A stretch of 64,000 nucleotides of DNA, taken from assembly GCF_014648915.1 (NCBI RefSeq), contig NZ_BMSA01000034.1:1-64000 (forward strand), in the 5' to 3' direction. Numbering within the stretch: position 1 is the stretch's first letter; every line of letters starts with the position of its first letter. A program made the position numbers and the translations under genes. The notes under the pieces were generated by a model. The model did no database searches. It worked only from the letters and a program-made list of their open reading frames with translations, and was not told the DNA's origin. This document shows, piece after piece, positions 42,856 through 51,494 of this stretch. The DNA comes from Streptomyces phaeofaciens (GTDB taxonomy: Bacteria; Actinomycetota; Actinomycetes; Streptomycetales; Streptomycetaceae).

Positions 42856-43776
42856 TCATGCCCCCTGCCTGCCGGGCATGACCCCAGGCAGCGGCGGGTG
42901 GCGCAGGATCGCCACGACGAAGTCGCAGAACAGACGCGGCAGTTCGCGCCGGTCGTCGCGCCGTCGCACCACACCGCACTCCGCGTCCGTGACGCCCGTC
43001 AGCGGCAGCACGCGCAGGCCTTCTGGCAGCTGCACCTGATATGTGTACAGCGGGCCGGGGCAGACCACGCCGTTGAGCCGGATCGCCAGCAGCAACTCGG
43101 TTACGGTGGCGGACGGTTCACCCGGCGCCAGGGGCGGCTCGCCGTCGCGTTCGGCCCACATCTGCCAGTAGCTGCACATCCGGGTCGACACCTGGTGCAC
43201 CGGCGCGAGCGGCAGCGTGAGCGCGTCGGACAGCGGGACGGACTCCGCGTCCCAGAGGGCATGTCCCCGGGGCACCGCGAGTCCACGCGGCTCGGACGCC
43301 AGGGGCACGGCGAGCAGGCGCTCGGGGTCGACGGGCAGCCACATCAGGGCGACGTCCACCTCGGCGTCCAGCAGGGGCTGTTCGTACTCGGCGAAGCCGA
43401 TCTCCCGCCAGCGGAGGTGGACTTCGGGGTGTGCGTGGCCGAAGGCCGTGAGCAGGGAGATGTGCAGGCCGCCGGGGAGCGGGAGCCAGACACCGACCCG
43501 CAGCGTCCGCTGCCCTTCGGCCGCACGGCGGGCGGCCCGCCCGGCCTCGTCCACGGCCGCGAGAACGTGTCGGGCGCGTTCGTAGAACACCTCGCCCGCC
43601 GGGGTGGGGAGGACACCCACCGGCCCGCGGATCAGCAGTTGGACGCACAACTCCCGTTCCAGATCGCGGATCTGGCGGCTGAGCGCGGGCTGGGACAGAT
43701 GCAGCAGGGTGGCCGCCCGGGTGAAGCCGCCCTGCTCGGCCACGGCCACGAAGTACCGCAGGTGCCGCAACTCCAT
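42856..43776 (-). CDS. LysR-family transcriptional regulator
   Basis: 306 residues from ATG 43776. The N-terminal winged helix-turn-helix (MELRHLRYFVAVAEQGGFTR, then LHLSQPALSRQIRDLE) is followed by a LysR substrate-binding domain (LRVGVWLPLPGGLH, VDVALMWLPV). Length is standard. LysR proteins often control a divergent gene; the divergent neighbour is the thioesterase at 44056, 279 bp away. The downstream secreted-protein gene is the other candidate target. Confidence 0.92.
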   Translation of the reverse strand: MELRHLRYFVAVAEQGGFTRAATLLHLSQPALSRQIRDLERELCVQLLIRGPVGVLPTPAGEVFYERARHVLAAVDEAGRAARRAAEGQRTLRVGVWLPLPGGLHISLLTAFGHAHPEVHLRWREIGFAEYEQPLLDAEVDVALMWLPVDPERLLAVPLASEPRGLAVPRGHALWDAESVPLSDALTLPLAPVHQVSTRMCSYWQMWAERDGEPPLAPGEPSATVTELLLAIRLNGVVCPGPLYTYQVQLPEGLRVLPLTGVTDAECGVVRRRDDRRELPRLFCDFVVAILRHPPLPGVMPGRQGA

Positions 43777-43994
43777 ACCGGGCCCGTCCCCTCGTCCAGC
43801 ACGCCGGCCATGTCGGGCCCGGTCACGCTATCGCCGGAGGCAGCCGTGCGGACCTGGCGTGCGGGGGCTCGGCAGGCGACCGCCGCGCGGTCACACGCCC
43901 CTCGTGGGCTCCGGCGGCGCCGAGGGCGGCGCGCGGGCGGGGTGGGTGCCAGGTCGGTGTGCCGGACCTGGACTCCTGCTCCGGGGATGCGGTG

Positions 43995-44016
43995 AGCAAG
44001 CGCTTAGTAATATGGT
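43995..44016 (+). promoter_or_regulatory. Possible TetR-type operator and -10 box before the thioesterase gene
   Basis: AGCAAGCGCTTAGT is a partial dyad around AAGCGCTT, a pattern often seen before lipid-metabolism genes controlled by TetR proteins in actinobacteria. TATGGT (44011-44016) just downstream could be the -10. Suggestive only. Confidence 0.35.
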
Positions 44017-44055
44017 GAGGGTGCAGCTCGCCACAGACGGAGGGAAGGCCTACCG

Positions 44056-44850
44056 GTGTCAGAAGCAGAGGCTTTCTACGAGCGGGCGGACCAGGGCCGG
44101 TTCCTTCCCACCGACTGCACCCGGGGGCCGTGGGACGCGGGCTCCCAGCACGCCGGCCCTCCGGCCGCGCTGCTCGGTCTGGCCGTCGAGCAGCGGCCCG
44201 GCGGCCGGCCGGACATGAGGGTCGCCCGACTCACCTACGAGATCATGCGCCCGGTCCCCATACGGCCGCTGACCGTGGCCACGCGCGTCCTGCGCAGCGG
44301 GCGCAGCACCGAACTCGTGGAGGCCACGCTGACGCCCGACGGCGGCGAGGAGGTGATGCGGGCGACGGTTCTGCTGATGAAGACCGCCCCGCACTCGGTA
44401 CCCGAGGTGTCGCCCGGCCCACAGGTTCCCGGGCCCGCGGCCGCACCCCTCAAGGCCTTCTTCCCGGTGCCGTGGGACCGCGGCTACCACACCGCCATGG
44501 AAGTCCGTTTCGCCGCCGGTTCCTTTCTCGAACCCGGCCCGGCGACGGCGTGGATGCGGATGCGGGTCCCCCTGGTCGCGGGAGAGGAGACCACGCCGCT
44601 CAGCAGGGTGCTGACGGCCGCCGACTCGGGCAACGGCGTCAGCGCCGAGCTCGACTTCCGCCGGCACGTCTTCATCAACACCGACCTCACCGTCAACCTG
44701 CATCGCCACCCCGAGGGCGAATGGGTCTGCCTGGACGCCCGGACGCTGGTGGACGGCGCCGGCCTCGGCCTCGCCGAGTCCGCCCTCCACGACGAGAAGG
44801 GCCCGCTCGGCCGCAGCACCCAGAGCCTGTACGTGTCCGCACGCGACTGA
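44056..44850 (+). CDS. Thioesterase-like (hot-dog fold) protein
   Basis: 264 residues from GTG 44056 with GGAGGG upstream. Two hot-dog halves are apparent: the first with GSQHAGPPAALLGLAVE and LTYEIMRPVPIRPL, the second with MEVRFAAGSFLEPGPATAWMRMRVPLVAGEE and FINTDLTVNLHRHPEGEW. This is the TesB-like acyl-CoA thioesterase family (4HBT_3). A substrate cannot be assigned. The convergent P450 gene follows. A possible TetR-type operator lies in its promoter. Confidence 0.85.
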   Translation: MSEAEAFYERADQGRFLPTDCTRGPWDAGSQHAGPPAALLGLAVEQRPGGRPDMRVARLTYEIMRPVPIRPLTVATRVLRSGRSTELVEATLTPDGGEEVMRATVLLMKTAPHSVPEVSPGPQVPGPAAAPLKAFFPVPWDRGYHTAMEVRFAAGSFLEPGPATAWMRMRVPLVAGEETTPLSRVLTAADSGNGVSAELDFRRHVFINTDLTVNLHRHPEGEWVCLDARTLVDGAGLGLAESALHDEKGPLGRSTQSLYVSARD

Positions 44851-44965
44851 ACCGGCCGCGCGCCACGGGGGAGGCCGACGGCGTCCGGTGCGCCGACGGC
44901 CCGCCTCCGCACCCGCTCGACACCACCGCGACGCCCAGGAGGCCTTCAGGTCGTGTCCGCGAGCG

Positions 44966-46153
44966 TCAGGCCGCCTTCCTCGCGACGAGCCGGACGGGTA
45001 TCTCCGCGTACGTGTTGAGCAGGGAGTTCTCCGCGATGACCGGATCACCGGTGAACTCGATGCGCTCGACGGACTCGAGAAGCGCGTGGATCAGGGTGTG
45101 CAGCTCGATGCGGGCGACGCCTTGACCGACACAGTGGTGCGCGCCGTATCCGAACCCGAGGTGATCGACCGGATTGCGGCGGAAGTCGAACTCGTCCGCA
45201 CGCTCCCACTTCCTTTCGTCACGGTTCGCGGAGGCGAAGAGGGCCCACACCCGAGCACCCTCCGGGATCGCCGCCCCACCGAGCGTCGTGTCGCGCGCCG
45301 CGACGCGGGTGAGGCCCCGGATCGGACTCTCGAACCTGAGCAGTTCGTTGATCGTCGACAGCACGAGCCCCGGCTCGGCACGCAGCGCGGCCCACTGGTC
45401 CGGGCGCTCGGCGAAGACGACGAGCAGGTGGCCGATCGCCGCGGCCGTGGTCTCCAGTGACGGGCCGATGAAGTCGACGAGGAGGAGCGGGCACTTCTCC
45501 TTGGGGATGACACCCTGATCGGCCGCCTCGAGCATGGCGGCCCCGGGGCTTCCGGGCGCGAGTTCTCGGTTCGCCGCGAGTTCGTGGGCGAACTGGAAGA
45601 GACGCTGCGTCATCTCCATGTTGTGCGGCGTGCGTTCCGTGGCCGGGCCCAGCAGGTCGTTGCCCACCTGCCCCCACGCGTAGAGGTGCTCGCGGTTACG
45701 GTCGGGCAGTCCGAGGAAGTCGGGGATGACCAGCATCGGCATCGCCTGGGCCAACTCCGTGACGCCGTCGATCTCGCCCTTGGCGACGACGTCGGCGACG
45801 AGGGTCCGCGCCTTCAGGGCGATCTCCTCCCTGCGACCGCGCAGGGCGCCGGGCCGCAGCCCGGCGCCGACGACGGAGCGCAGCAGATCGTGCTCCGGCG
45901 GATCGCTGACGAGAGTGACGCCCCGCATGATCTGGTTCACGCCGGGATCGAAGCCCACGCCCTCGCCGGAGACGAAGGTGCCGTGATCGGCGAGCGCGGC
46001 CCTCACCTCGTCGTAACGCGTGACCGCGTACACATCCGGTTCACGCAACCGGACGACGGCGCCGAGCTCTCGCAGGTGTGCGTACTGCTCGTAGCGAGTG
46101 CGCCGGTCCGAGGTGGCGAACATGTCGATCTCTGTCATGGGTACGACGGCCAC
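44966..46153 (-). CDS. Cytochrome P450
   Basis: 395 residues from GTG 46153, preferred over ATG 46138 because GAGGGGGAG precedes it. The heme loop is FGYGAHHCVGQGVAR with the Cys thiolate ligand; the K-helix ExxR lies in ELLRFESPIRGLTR; the I-helix region is FIGPSLETTAAAIG. Bacterial class I P450 needing separate ferredoxin and reductase, none of which is adjacent. The substrate is unknown. A LacI-type operator lies 135 bp upstream. Confidence 0.93.
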   Translation of the reverse strand: MAVVPMTEIDMFATSDRRTRYEQYAHLRELGAVVRLREPDVYAVTRYDEVRAALADHGTFVSGEGVGFDPGVNQIMRGVTLVSDPPEHDLLRSVVGAGLRPGALRGRREEIALKARTLVADVVAKGEIDGVTELAQAMPMLVIPDFLGLPDRNREHLYAWGQVGNDLLGPATERTPHNMEMTQRLFQFAHELAANRELAPGSPGAAMLEAADQGVIPKEKCPLLLVDFIGPSLETTAAAIGHLLVVFAERPDQWAALRAEPGLVLSTINELLRFESPIRGLTRVAARDTTLGGAAIPEGARVWALFASANRDERKWERADEFDFRRNPVDHLGFGYGAHHCVGQGVARIELHTLIHALLESVERIEFTGDPVIAENSLLNTYAEIPVRLVARKAA

Positions 46154-46287
46154 GGCTCCCCCTCGAGGTACTGGTCGGCCACGGCCGCGCTGCGCGGGAC
46201 CCGCTCCGGGGCGTGGCCCGGGAGGAACATCGTGGTTCGTTTTCGCTTCCGTGTTCGCATCGCATGCATCTGTCTGATCTTGCTCGG

Positions 46288-46301
46288 TGAAAGCGTTTGC
46301 A
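46288..46301 (-). promoter_or_regulatory. LacI/CcpA-like operator upstream of the P450 gene
   Basis: TGAAAGCGTTTGCA, with central CG and 5 of 7 symmetric positions, resembles operators of LacI-family sugar regulators. It lies 135 bp before the P450 start. No LacI gene is near, so a distant regulator would have to act. Confidence 0.4.
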
Positions 46302-46366
46302 AACCACGGTGTCAGCAGGGGCCTGTGGGGCGGGCGTCCCCTTCCGCCCCGCCTCCGTCGACGCCG

Positions 46367-46406
46367 GGCCCCGCCGCCCCGCCCGGCGGGGCCGGGCGGC
46401 GGGGCC
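46367..46406 (-). terminator. Terminator after the phospholipase-C-like gene
   Basis: A perfect 13-bp GC stem (46367-46379 with 46394-46406), with a further small stem in the 14-nt loop, begins 5 bp beyond the stop codon of the minus-strand gene. Confidence 0.75.
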
Positions 46407-46411
46407 GCTCG

Positions 46412-47773
46412 TCACTGGCCGGGCGCCAGCACGTAGGTGTTGAGGGTGCCGACGGTGCTGAGGGGCGAGGGAGAGCCCGTTTCGTAGCGGTCCACGGCCA
46501 GGTAGTTGGGCTTCTTGCGGGCGGCGGGCGTGCAGAAGTTCTGTACGCGGTTGAGGAGCTTGCCGTTGTCCGTCTGGACGGTGGAGCCGATCGGGTAGTC
46601 CCGGAAGTGGTTCATCACGAACAGCGGGTGGAAGGCGGTGGAGTCCGCGGTGAGGGGGCGGCCGGTGCCCCAGCGGCTGTAGCAGGACCAGTCGGAGCCG
46701 CCGATCCCGCCTCCCATGGACCAGTAGTTCTCCACGGTCCACTCGCGCTGGTACATCACGCCGAAGGTGTCGCGGGTCGCCCAGCCGTCGGCGGTGTCGC
46801 CGGAGCGCGTCCGGTCGCTGAAGATCAGCAGCTGCTTGCCGCGTGCCGCGAGGTCCGCCATGGTCGGCCAGCCCTTGACCGCCACACCCTCCTGGTCGGG
46901 CCGGTACAGCACGTCGTTCAGCCCGCTGACGGACGCCAGGGAGGACCTGAGCACGTCGGAGGGCGCGTAGTCCTCCAGGAACACGCTGACGAACTGGCCC
47001 GGGTTGGCCTTGAGGAAGTCGACCATCCGCTGGAGGTCGGTGGCCAGCGGGACCGGGTTGCTCACGCCGGAGCAGCTGTTGTGGCAGAGGACGGCCCGGC
47101 CGGACACGGCGTAGTCGTCCAGCATGAAGGCCCGTACGCCGTCGCTGAGTTGGCGGCTGATGCCCTGGTTCTGGTTGGGGAACAGACTCACCGGGAACGA
47201 CGCGAAGTTGCCGTCGGCGCCGTTGGCGTAGGCGTTGTGGGTGGTGAGGAACGTGACCTGGTCCAGGGTCCGGGTGTCGGTGGACGGCATCGCGGACGTC
47301 GCGTAGGACACCGGGGTGAGGTACCAGCGGGCGAGGTCGCCGGTCGAGCCGAGCTGGACGGCGGCGGAGTCGGAGGCGGAACCGGTGAGGTACTGGGAGG
47401 TGCCGGGGACGCTCACCGTCCAGGTGCGGTCCGCGCCGGCGGTGACCGTCCAGGTGGTGCCCGCCGCCCCGCAGGTGGCGGTCACCGCGGAGGTGCCGTT
47501 CCGGCCGAGGCAGACGCCCGACCCGTCGGTGCTGCGCAGTTGGTGACCGCCGTCGACGGCGACCGGGATCCACTGCTGGTGGTCCTCGTTGCCCTTCGGG
47601 TTGTGCGCGGCGACGGTGCCGCCGCTGTCGGCCGCGTTCAGACCGGTCGCGTAGTTCTGGAGATAGACCGAGACGGTGGGTACGGCCGCCGCGGCCCGGC
47701 CCGGGGACAGGACGGGCAGGGTGAGGGCGAGTGCGGCGGTGCCGCACAGGGCGCGCAGGGTGCGCAGGCGCAC
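46412..47773 (-). CDS. Secreted phosphatidylinositol-specific phospholipase C-like protein
   Basis: 453 residues from GTG 47773, with AAAGGA upstream; earlier starts would put a poor leader before the signal peptide. A Sec signal ends near GRAAAAVPT. An N-terminal beta-trefoil-like domain (about 30-165) with QQW-type repeats (DHQQWIPV) precedes a PLC-X-like barrel with FLTTHNAYANG (first catalytic His block), LLIFSDRT and a later HFRDYPIG. Similar secreted actinobacterial proteins are annotated as PI-PLC X domain proteins; the lipid substrate is not known. A stable terminator follows. Confidence 0.82.
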   Translation of the reverse strand: MRLRTLRALCGTAALALTLPVLSPGRAAAAVPTVSVYLQNYATGLNAADSGGTVAAHNPKGNEDHQQWIPVAVDGGHQLRSTDGSGVCLGRNGTSAVTATCGAAGTTWTVTAGADRTWTVSVPGTSQYLTGSASDSAAVQLGSTGDLARWYLTPVSYATSAMPSTDTRTLDQVTFLTTHNAYANGADGNFASFPVSLFPNQNQGISRQLSDGVRAFMLDDYAVSGRAVLCHNSCSGVSNPVPLATDLQRMVDFLKANPGQFVSVFLEDYAPSDVLRSSLASVSGLNDVLYRPDQEGVAVKGWPTMADLAARGKQLLIFSDRTRSGDTADGWATRDTFGVMYQREWTVENYWSMGGGIGGSDWSCYSRWGTGRPLTADSTAFHPLFVMNHFRDYPIGSTVQTDNGKLLNRVQNFCTPAARKKPNYLAVDRYETGSPSPLSTVGTLNTYVLAPGQ

Positions 47774-48035
47774 GAGGGATCCTTTCGCCGGCAGAGCGAG
47801 GGGGTGACAGAGGCATGACATACCGGAAAGCGGGTGCGGTGCCAGACTCTGGTCCCGAATTCCCGGTGAATCAGGGACGGTTCGGTGGCGCCGGGTATCG
47901 ACGTCGCGTGTCCCGTACGTACCGGCATCGGAAGTGGTTCACCCGGTACTCGGCCCCCTGCCGCCGGTCGGTCCGCGTGTGTCGTCGCCCTGAACTCGGT
48001 TGCGCCGAGGGGCCGGTCGGCGCTGGTATTCCGGC

Positions 48036-48488
48036 ATGAGCAGAATCGCTGACGTCATCGTGCTGGCGCAGCAGGCGGACGAGGTCATGGAGCCGCTGAC
48101 GCGCGAGGACGACACCCGCACCTGGCGTGGCACCTTCTACGAGATGAGCCCCGGTGGGAACTGGGGGTTCGGCTGGGGTGCGGAGTTTGTGCGGATGCAC
48201 TCCCGGTCCGGGCTGTTGAAGCACCTGGAGTCCTTGCCATGGCCCCGACCTGAGACGGTGCAGGTGCTGATCCACGACGAGGAGGACGACTGCTTCGGTC
48301 TCTGGATGATCCACGACGGCAGACTCGTGGAGATTCCTCTGCCGCGAACCCGGAGGGCCTACTGGAGCGGGCCGCACAACGAGGAACACCCTCCCGATCC
48401 CGGCATCCTGAGCCGGACGGACCATGCTCCCGTCGACTGGCCGCAGGAGACAGCGGGCGGCGACCACTCCCGGCCCCCCGCCTGGTGA
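48036..48488 (+). CDS. Hypothetical protein
   Basis: 150 residues from ATG 48036 (MSRIADVIVLAQQADEVMEP). Soluble and acidic, with two Trp/Gly-rich stretches (GGNWGFGWGAEF) and a short Asp/Glu patch (HDEEDDCFGLWMIHDG). No domain recognised. Codon usage is normal for the window and the frame is clean. The ribosome binding site is weak, so a start slightly upstream is possible. Converges on the DUF1269 gene. Confidence 0.65.
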   Translation: MSRIADVIVLAQQADEVMEPLTREDDTRTWRGTFYEMSPGGNWGFGWGAEFVRMHSRSGLLKHLESLPWPRPETVQVLIHDEEDDCFGLWMIHDGRLVEIPLPRTRRAYWSGPHNEEHPPDPGILSRTDHAPVDWPQETAGGDHSRPPAW

Positions 48489-48580
48489 ACACGATCAGGT
48501 GCGGAGCCGGATGACGACGGCTGCGGCGGGAGCGGTTTCCAGCTGGTCGCCTCGACCGCCGACCGCACCGGGCCTGCGCG

Positions 48581-49066
48581 TCAGTCCGCGAAGACCTCGC
48601 GCAGCTTCGCCTCCTGCTCGCCGTCCAGGTTGGACTGGATCAGCTGGGCGTGACCGCCCGGGAACGCCGCCTTGACCCGCTCGACGACGGCATCCTGCGA
48701 CAGCAGGAACAGCGCCGAGGTACCCGGTGTCACCTGGGACTTGACCGAGTCGATGAAGTCGTCGTCGATACCGACGTCCGCCATCTTTCCGCCCAGCGCG
48801 CCGGCCGCGGCTCCGACCGCGGCGCCGAGCAGCGGCATGAAGAAGATGAGGCCGAAGAGCATGCCCCAGAAAGTGCCGGACAGTGCCCCCGCGCCGGTGA
48901 GGTTGTGGAGCTGCTTGGTCTTCGGCTTCTTGGCGCCCTGCGGCCAGGCGGCGACGGCCGCGTCCAGAACCTTGATCAACTCCTGCTTCTGCAACTGCAG
49001 CAGGGCCTGCTCGGCCTCGGCTGCGCCGTCGGAGCTGTCGAACTTCCAGACGGTGAGCGTGGCCAT
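48581..49066 (-). CDS. DUF1269 family membrane-associated protein
   Basis: 161 residues from ATG 49066. The N-terminal half is soluble (TVWKFDSSDGAAEAEQALLQLQ), followed by a Gly/Ala-rich double hydrophobic hairpin (ALSGTFWGMLFGLIFFMPLLG, then AAVGAAAGALGG) and a soluble tail with TSALFLLSQDAVVERV. This is the DUF1269 arrangement, found widely in actinobacteria and linked to stress; its role is unknown. Monocistronic; an array of 17-bp repeats lies in the promoter region shared with the divergent phosphatase gene. Confidence 0.88.
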   Translation of the reverse strand: MATLTVWKFDSSDGAAEAEQALLQLQKQELIKVLDAAVAAWPQGAKKPKTKQLHNLTGAGALSGTFWGMLFGLIFFMPLLGAAVGAAAGALGGKMADVGIDDDFIDSVKSQVTPGTSALFLLSQDAVVERVKAAFPGGHAQLIQSNLDGEQEAKLREVFAD

Positions 49067-49158
49067 GGGGACCTCCGGTGGCGCGGGGAGCGTCGGTGCC
49101 GTCAGTAAACGCCGGTGGGCCGACGGCCGCATTTCGAGCTGTCGCGGGCAGGCGGGCC

Positions 49159-49209
49159 GGGGCACCGCCCCATCCGGGGCACCGCCCCATCCGGGGCACC
49201 GCCCCACCC
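49159..49209. repeat. Three tandem 17-bp repeats between DUF1269 and the SpoIIE-type phosphatase gene
   Basis: GGGGCACCGCCCCATCC is repeated three times with period 17 (last copy ends ACCC). Each unit contains a small GGGGC/GCCCC dyad. It lies in a 316-bp divergent intergenic region and may be a protein-binding array or slippage product. Nothing else is recognised in that region apart from the AGGAG at 49372 for the phosphatase. Confidence 0.8.
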
Positions 49210-49382
49210 GGGGCTGGGCTGGACCACCGCCGGAGGCGCGGCGCCCGCTCGGCCCCGGGGCTGGGCCGGGCTGGGCCACCTGGTCGTTGACGTCGCAACC
49301 TTCCCGCGGGGATGCGGCATGTCGTCCCTCCCCACAGGATGGGGAGGCGACCGACCTTGCCCGGGACCGCAGGAGTAAGACA

Positions 49383-51194
49383 GTGAACGCTGAACAACTC
49401 CCGCCGCCATGGCTCTTTCCCCAGGCTCGGGCCCGGACACCGCAGGCCATGGGGAGCGAACCCTTCATCCCGTTGGCGGACGGTGCCCGGACGACCTGTG
49501 AGTGCGGGTTCCTCCGGGGGATCGTCGAAGGCACGACCGCTCCGGTCGTCATCCTCGACCGTCATCTGCGCTACCTGTACGTCAACCCGGTCTGGTCCCA
49601 GGTCACCGGTGTCCCCGCCGAGACGTTCCTGGGCAGGCGGTTCGGCGAGGTGCTGCCGGACGTCCAGACCCCCGACGACGTCCTTATCGAGGTGCTCGCC
49701 GACGGACAGCCCCGGGAAGTGACCCTGAACGGCACCACACGCATCCCCTCGCCCGTCGGCAGCAGACTCTGGCGTGCGGTCTTCCACCGGCTCGAGGTGG
49801 AGGGCCGTGTCGTCGGGGTGTGCGGGATCTCCGTCGAGGTCAGCAATCTGCGCCAGTATCTGGACGATCTGGAGAGCGCCCACCAGCGCCTCGCCCTCCT
49901 GGACGCCGCTGCCACCCGTGTCGGCACCACCCTCGACGTGAAGGCCACCTGCGCCGAGCTGGCGGACTTCCTCGCCCCCTCCCTGGCGGACGTGGCCGGT
50001 GTCGCGATCGTGGAGGAGGAGTTCTTCGGCATGCCCGCGCCGCCCCCCGGCATCCTCCGGTTGCGCAAGATGAAGCTGTCGGGACCGCCCGAGCTGCAAC
50101 GACCCCTGATCGAGCTCGGCGGAGCGGAGCCGTACGTGGACTTCCCGCGGAACTCGGCGCCCCGGCGCTGCATCGACGGCGGCCGGCCGTGGCTGGGCAA
50201 CCTGGCGTCCGACGAGACGCTCCAGAAGGTCATCGTCCATCCCGAGCGGGTACGGCTCTTCCGCACGGCAGGCGTCCACTCGGTGCTCATCGTCCCCCTG
50301 CCCACGGCCGGCCGCTGCGTCGGCATCGTCATGCTGATGCGGGCCGGAGCGTCACCGCCGTTCAGCGAGGACGACATCCTCACCGCGCAGGGTGTCGCCT
50401 CGCGCGCCGCCGTCTCCATCGACAGCGCCCACCGGTACAGCCACGAGCACACCATGACGCTGGAACTCCAGCGCGCCCTGCTGTCGGAGCCGGACGGACC
50501 GCACCGCACGGTCGAGGTGGCCACCCGCTATCTGCCGTCCGGCCGCAGCGCCCTCGTCGGCGGCGACTGGTACGACTCCGTCGCGCTCCCGGACGGTCGC
50601 ACCCTGCTGGTCATGGGCGATGTGATGGGGCACGGCTTCCAGGCCGCCGTGGCGATGAGCCAGTACCGCTCGGTCCTGCGCACCGTCGCCGCCACCGGCC
50701 TCGCCGTCGACGCCATGCTCGACGAGGCCGATCGCACGGCCGCGCGCATCGGCCTCGACCGCCCCGCCACCTGTGTGCTCGTCCTCGTGGACTCCGAGGC
50801 CGGCACCTGCACCGCGGCCACCGCCGGGCACCTGCCGCCCCTGCTGATCAGGCCGAACGGCGACACCGGCCTGATCAGCCTGCCGGCCGGCCCTCCCATC
50901 GGGACGGAACTCGGCGACTACGAGGCGACGACGTTCGCCTTCGAGCCGGGCTCCGTCCTGCTGCTCTACACCGACGGGCTCGTGGAGCAACGCGGCGTGG
51001 ACATCGACGACTCCGTGCGGGCCCTGACCGAACTGGGACTGTCGGCCGACGAACCACTGGAACACCTGCTCGACACCCTCCTGGCCCAGCTGACCGGCGG
51101 CATGTGCGACGACGACATCGCGCTTCTCGCCGCCCGGCTGCGCGCGGGCCCGACCGACGGCTCGGTACGACAGCCCGGACCCCCCGAGTCCTGA
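49383..51194 (+). CDS. PAS-GAF-SpoIIE serine phosphatase
   Basis: 603 residues from GTG 49383; AGGAG stands 6 bp upstream. A PAS domain (about 38-150; VVILDRHLRYLYVNPVWSQVTG), GAF domain (about 165-345) and PP2C-type SpoIIE phosphatase domain (about 370-590) are seen. The metal-binding Asp residues are in GGDWYD, VMGDVMGHG, YTDGLVEQRG and CDDDIALLAAR. Streptomyces have many such proteins, which dephosphorylate anti-sigma-factor antagonists in response to sensed signals. No anti-sigma kinase domain is fused and no partner is adjacent. Confidence 0.92.
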   Translation: MNAEQLPPPWLFPQARARTPQAMGSEPFIPLADGARTTCECGFLRGIVEGTTAPVVILDRHLRYLYVNPVWSQVTGVPAETFLGRRFGEVLPDVQTPDDVLIEVLADGQPREVTLNGTTRIPSPVGSRLWRAVFHRLEVEGRVVGVCGISVEVSNLRQYLDDLESAHQRLALLDAAATRVGTTLDVKATCAELADFLAPSLADVAGVAIVEEEFFGMPAPPPGILRLRKMKLSGPPELQRPLIELGGAEPYVDFPRNSAPRRCIDGGRPWLGNLASDETLQKVIVHPERVRLFRTAGVHSVLIVPLPTAGRCVGIVMLMRAGASPPFSEDDILTAQGVASRAAVSIDSAHRYSHEHTMTLELQRALLSEPDGPHRTVEVATRYLPSGRSALVGGDWYDSVALPDGRTLLVMGDVMGHGFQAAVAMSQYRSVLRTVAATGLAVDAMLDEADRTAARIGLDRPATCVLVLVDSEAGTCTAATAGHLPPLLIRPNGDTGLISLPAGPPIGTELGDYEATTFAFEPGSVLLLYTDGLVEQRGVDIDDSVRALTELGLSADEPLEHLLDTLLAQLTGGMCDDDIALLAARLRAGPTDGSVRQPGPPES

Positions 51195-51278
51195 CCGGGG
51201 AACGGCACCCGGGCGTCCTCGCGCGACCCCGCACCTCACCCGCGCCGCGCGGGAAAGTTTTCCGCACTCGACCCCCAC

Positions 51279-51312
51279 TGTGTTCGAACACAAGGGCGAG
51301 AGGCGCTATGAT
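51279..51312 (+). promoter_or_regulatory. Promoter of the tRNA-like RNA, with a perfect 14-bp palindrome
   Basis: TATGAT (51307-51312) is an excellent -10, placing transcription start at about 51318-51320, the 5' end of the RNA structure. TTCGAA (51283-51288) lies 18 bp upstream as -35 and is the centre of TGTGTTCGAACACA (51279-51292), a perfect palindrome that could bind a regulator. Confidence 0.6.
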
Positions 51313-51316
51313 CTTC

Positions 51317-51398
51317 GCGGCAAGGCTGTAGCGCAGTGGTCGTCGCGCCCAAGCATCGAGCTGGAGGACGTCGGTTCAAATCCGACCAGCCTTGCCGC
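51317..51398 (+). ncRNA. tRNA-like RNA with a perfect 12-bp terminal helix
   Basis: A cloverleaf can be drawn: acceptor-like pairing 51322-51328 with 51387-51393; D arm GCGC-10 nt-GCGC (51331-51348, with GTGG); canonical T arm GTCGG-TTCAAAT-CCGAC (51370-51386); 5-nt variable region. It departs from real tRNA. The terminal helix continues five more pairs to 12 bp (51317-51328 with 51387-51398). The anticodon arm (51349-51364) pairs only with a bulged A and leaves a 5-nt loop ATCGA. No CCA is encoded and the position of the discriminator base is paired. It has its own promoter starting at its 5' end. It is either a non-decoding tRNA-like regulatory RNA or a decayed tRNA. Confidence 0.6.
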
Positions 51399-51438
51399 CT
51401 AGAAAAGTCGATTGGCGTCGGTTCGTCCTGGGCGGGTG

Positions 51439-51456
51439 GAGGGCGATGCCGCCCTC
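51439..51456 (+). terminator. Possible terminator after the tRNA-like RNA
   Basis: A 7-bp stem (GAGGGCG with CGCCCTC, loop ATGC) lies 41 bp beyond the RNA structure and 39 bp before the next start codon. Confidence 0.45.
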
Positions 51457-51494
51457 GGCGAGCCGGGCACCGGCGATGAACCGGTGGAGTGGTG

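Noticed and set aside
51279..51292. TGTGTTCGAACACA as a LexA SOS box
   Set aside because: The actinobacterial SOS box has separated TCGAAC and GTTCGA halves; here the halves are fused, so spacing is wrong. Kept only as an unassigned palindrome.
51317..51398. An ordinary decoding tRNA gene
   Set aside because: The anticodon stem does not form without a bulge, the loop is 5 nt, U33 is absent in the best alignment, and the discriminator position is base-paired.
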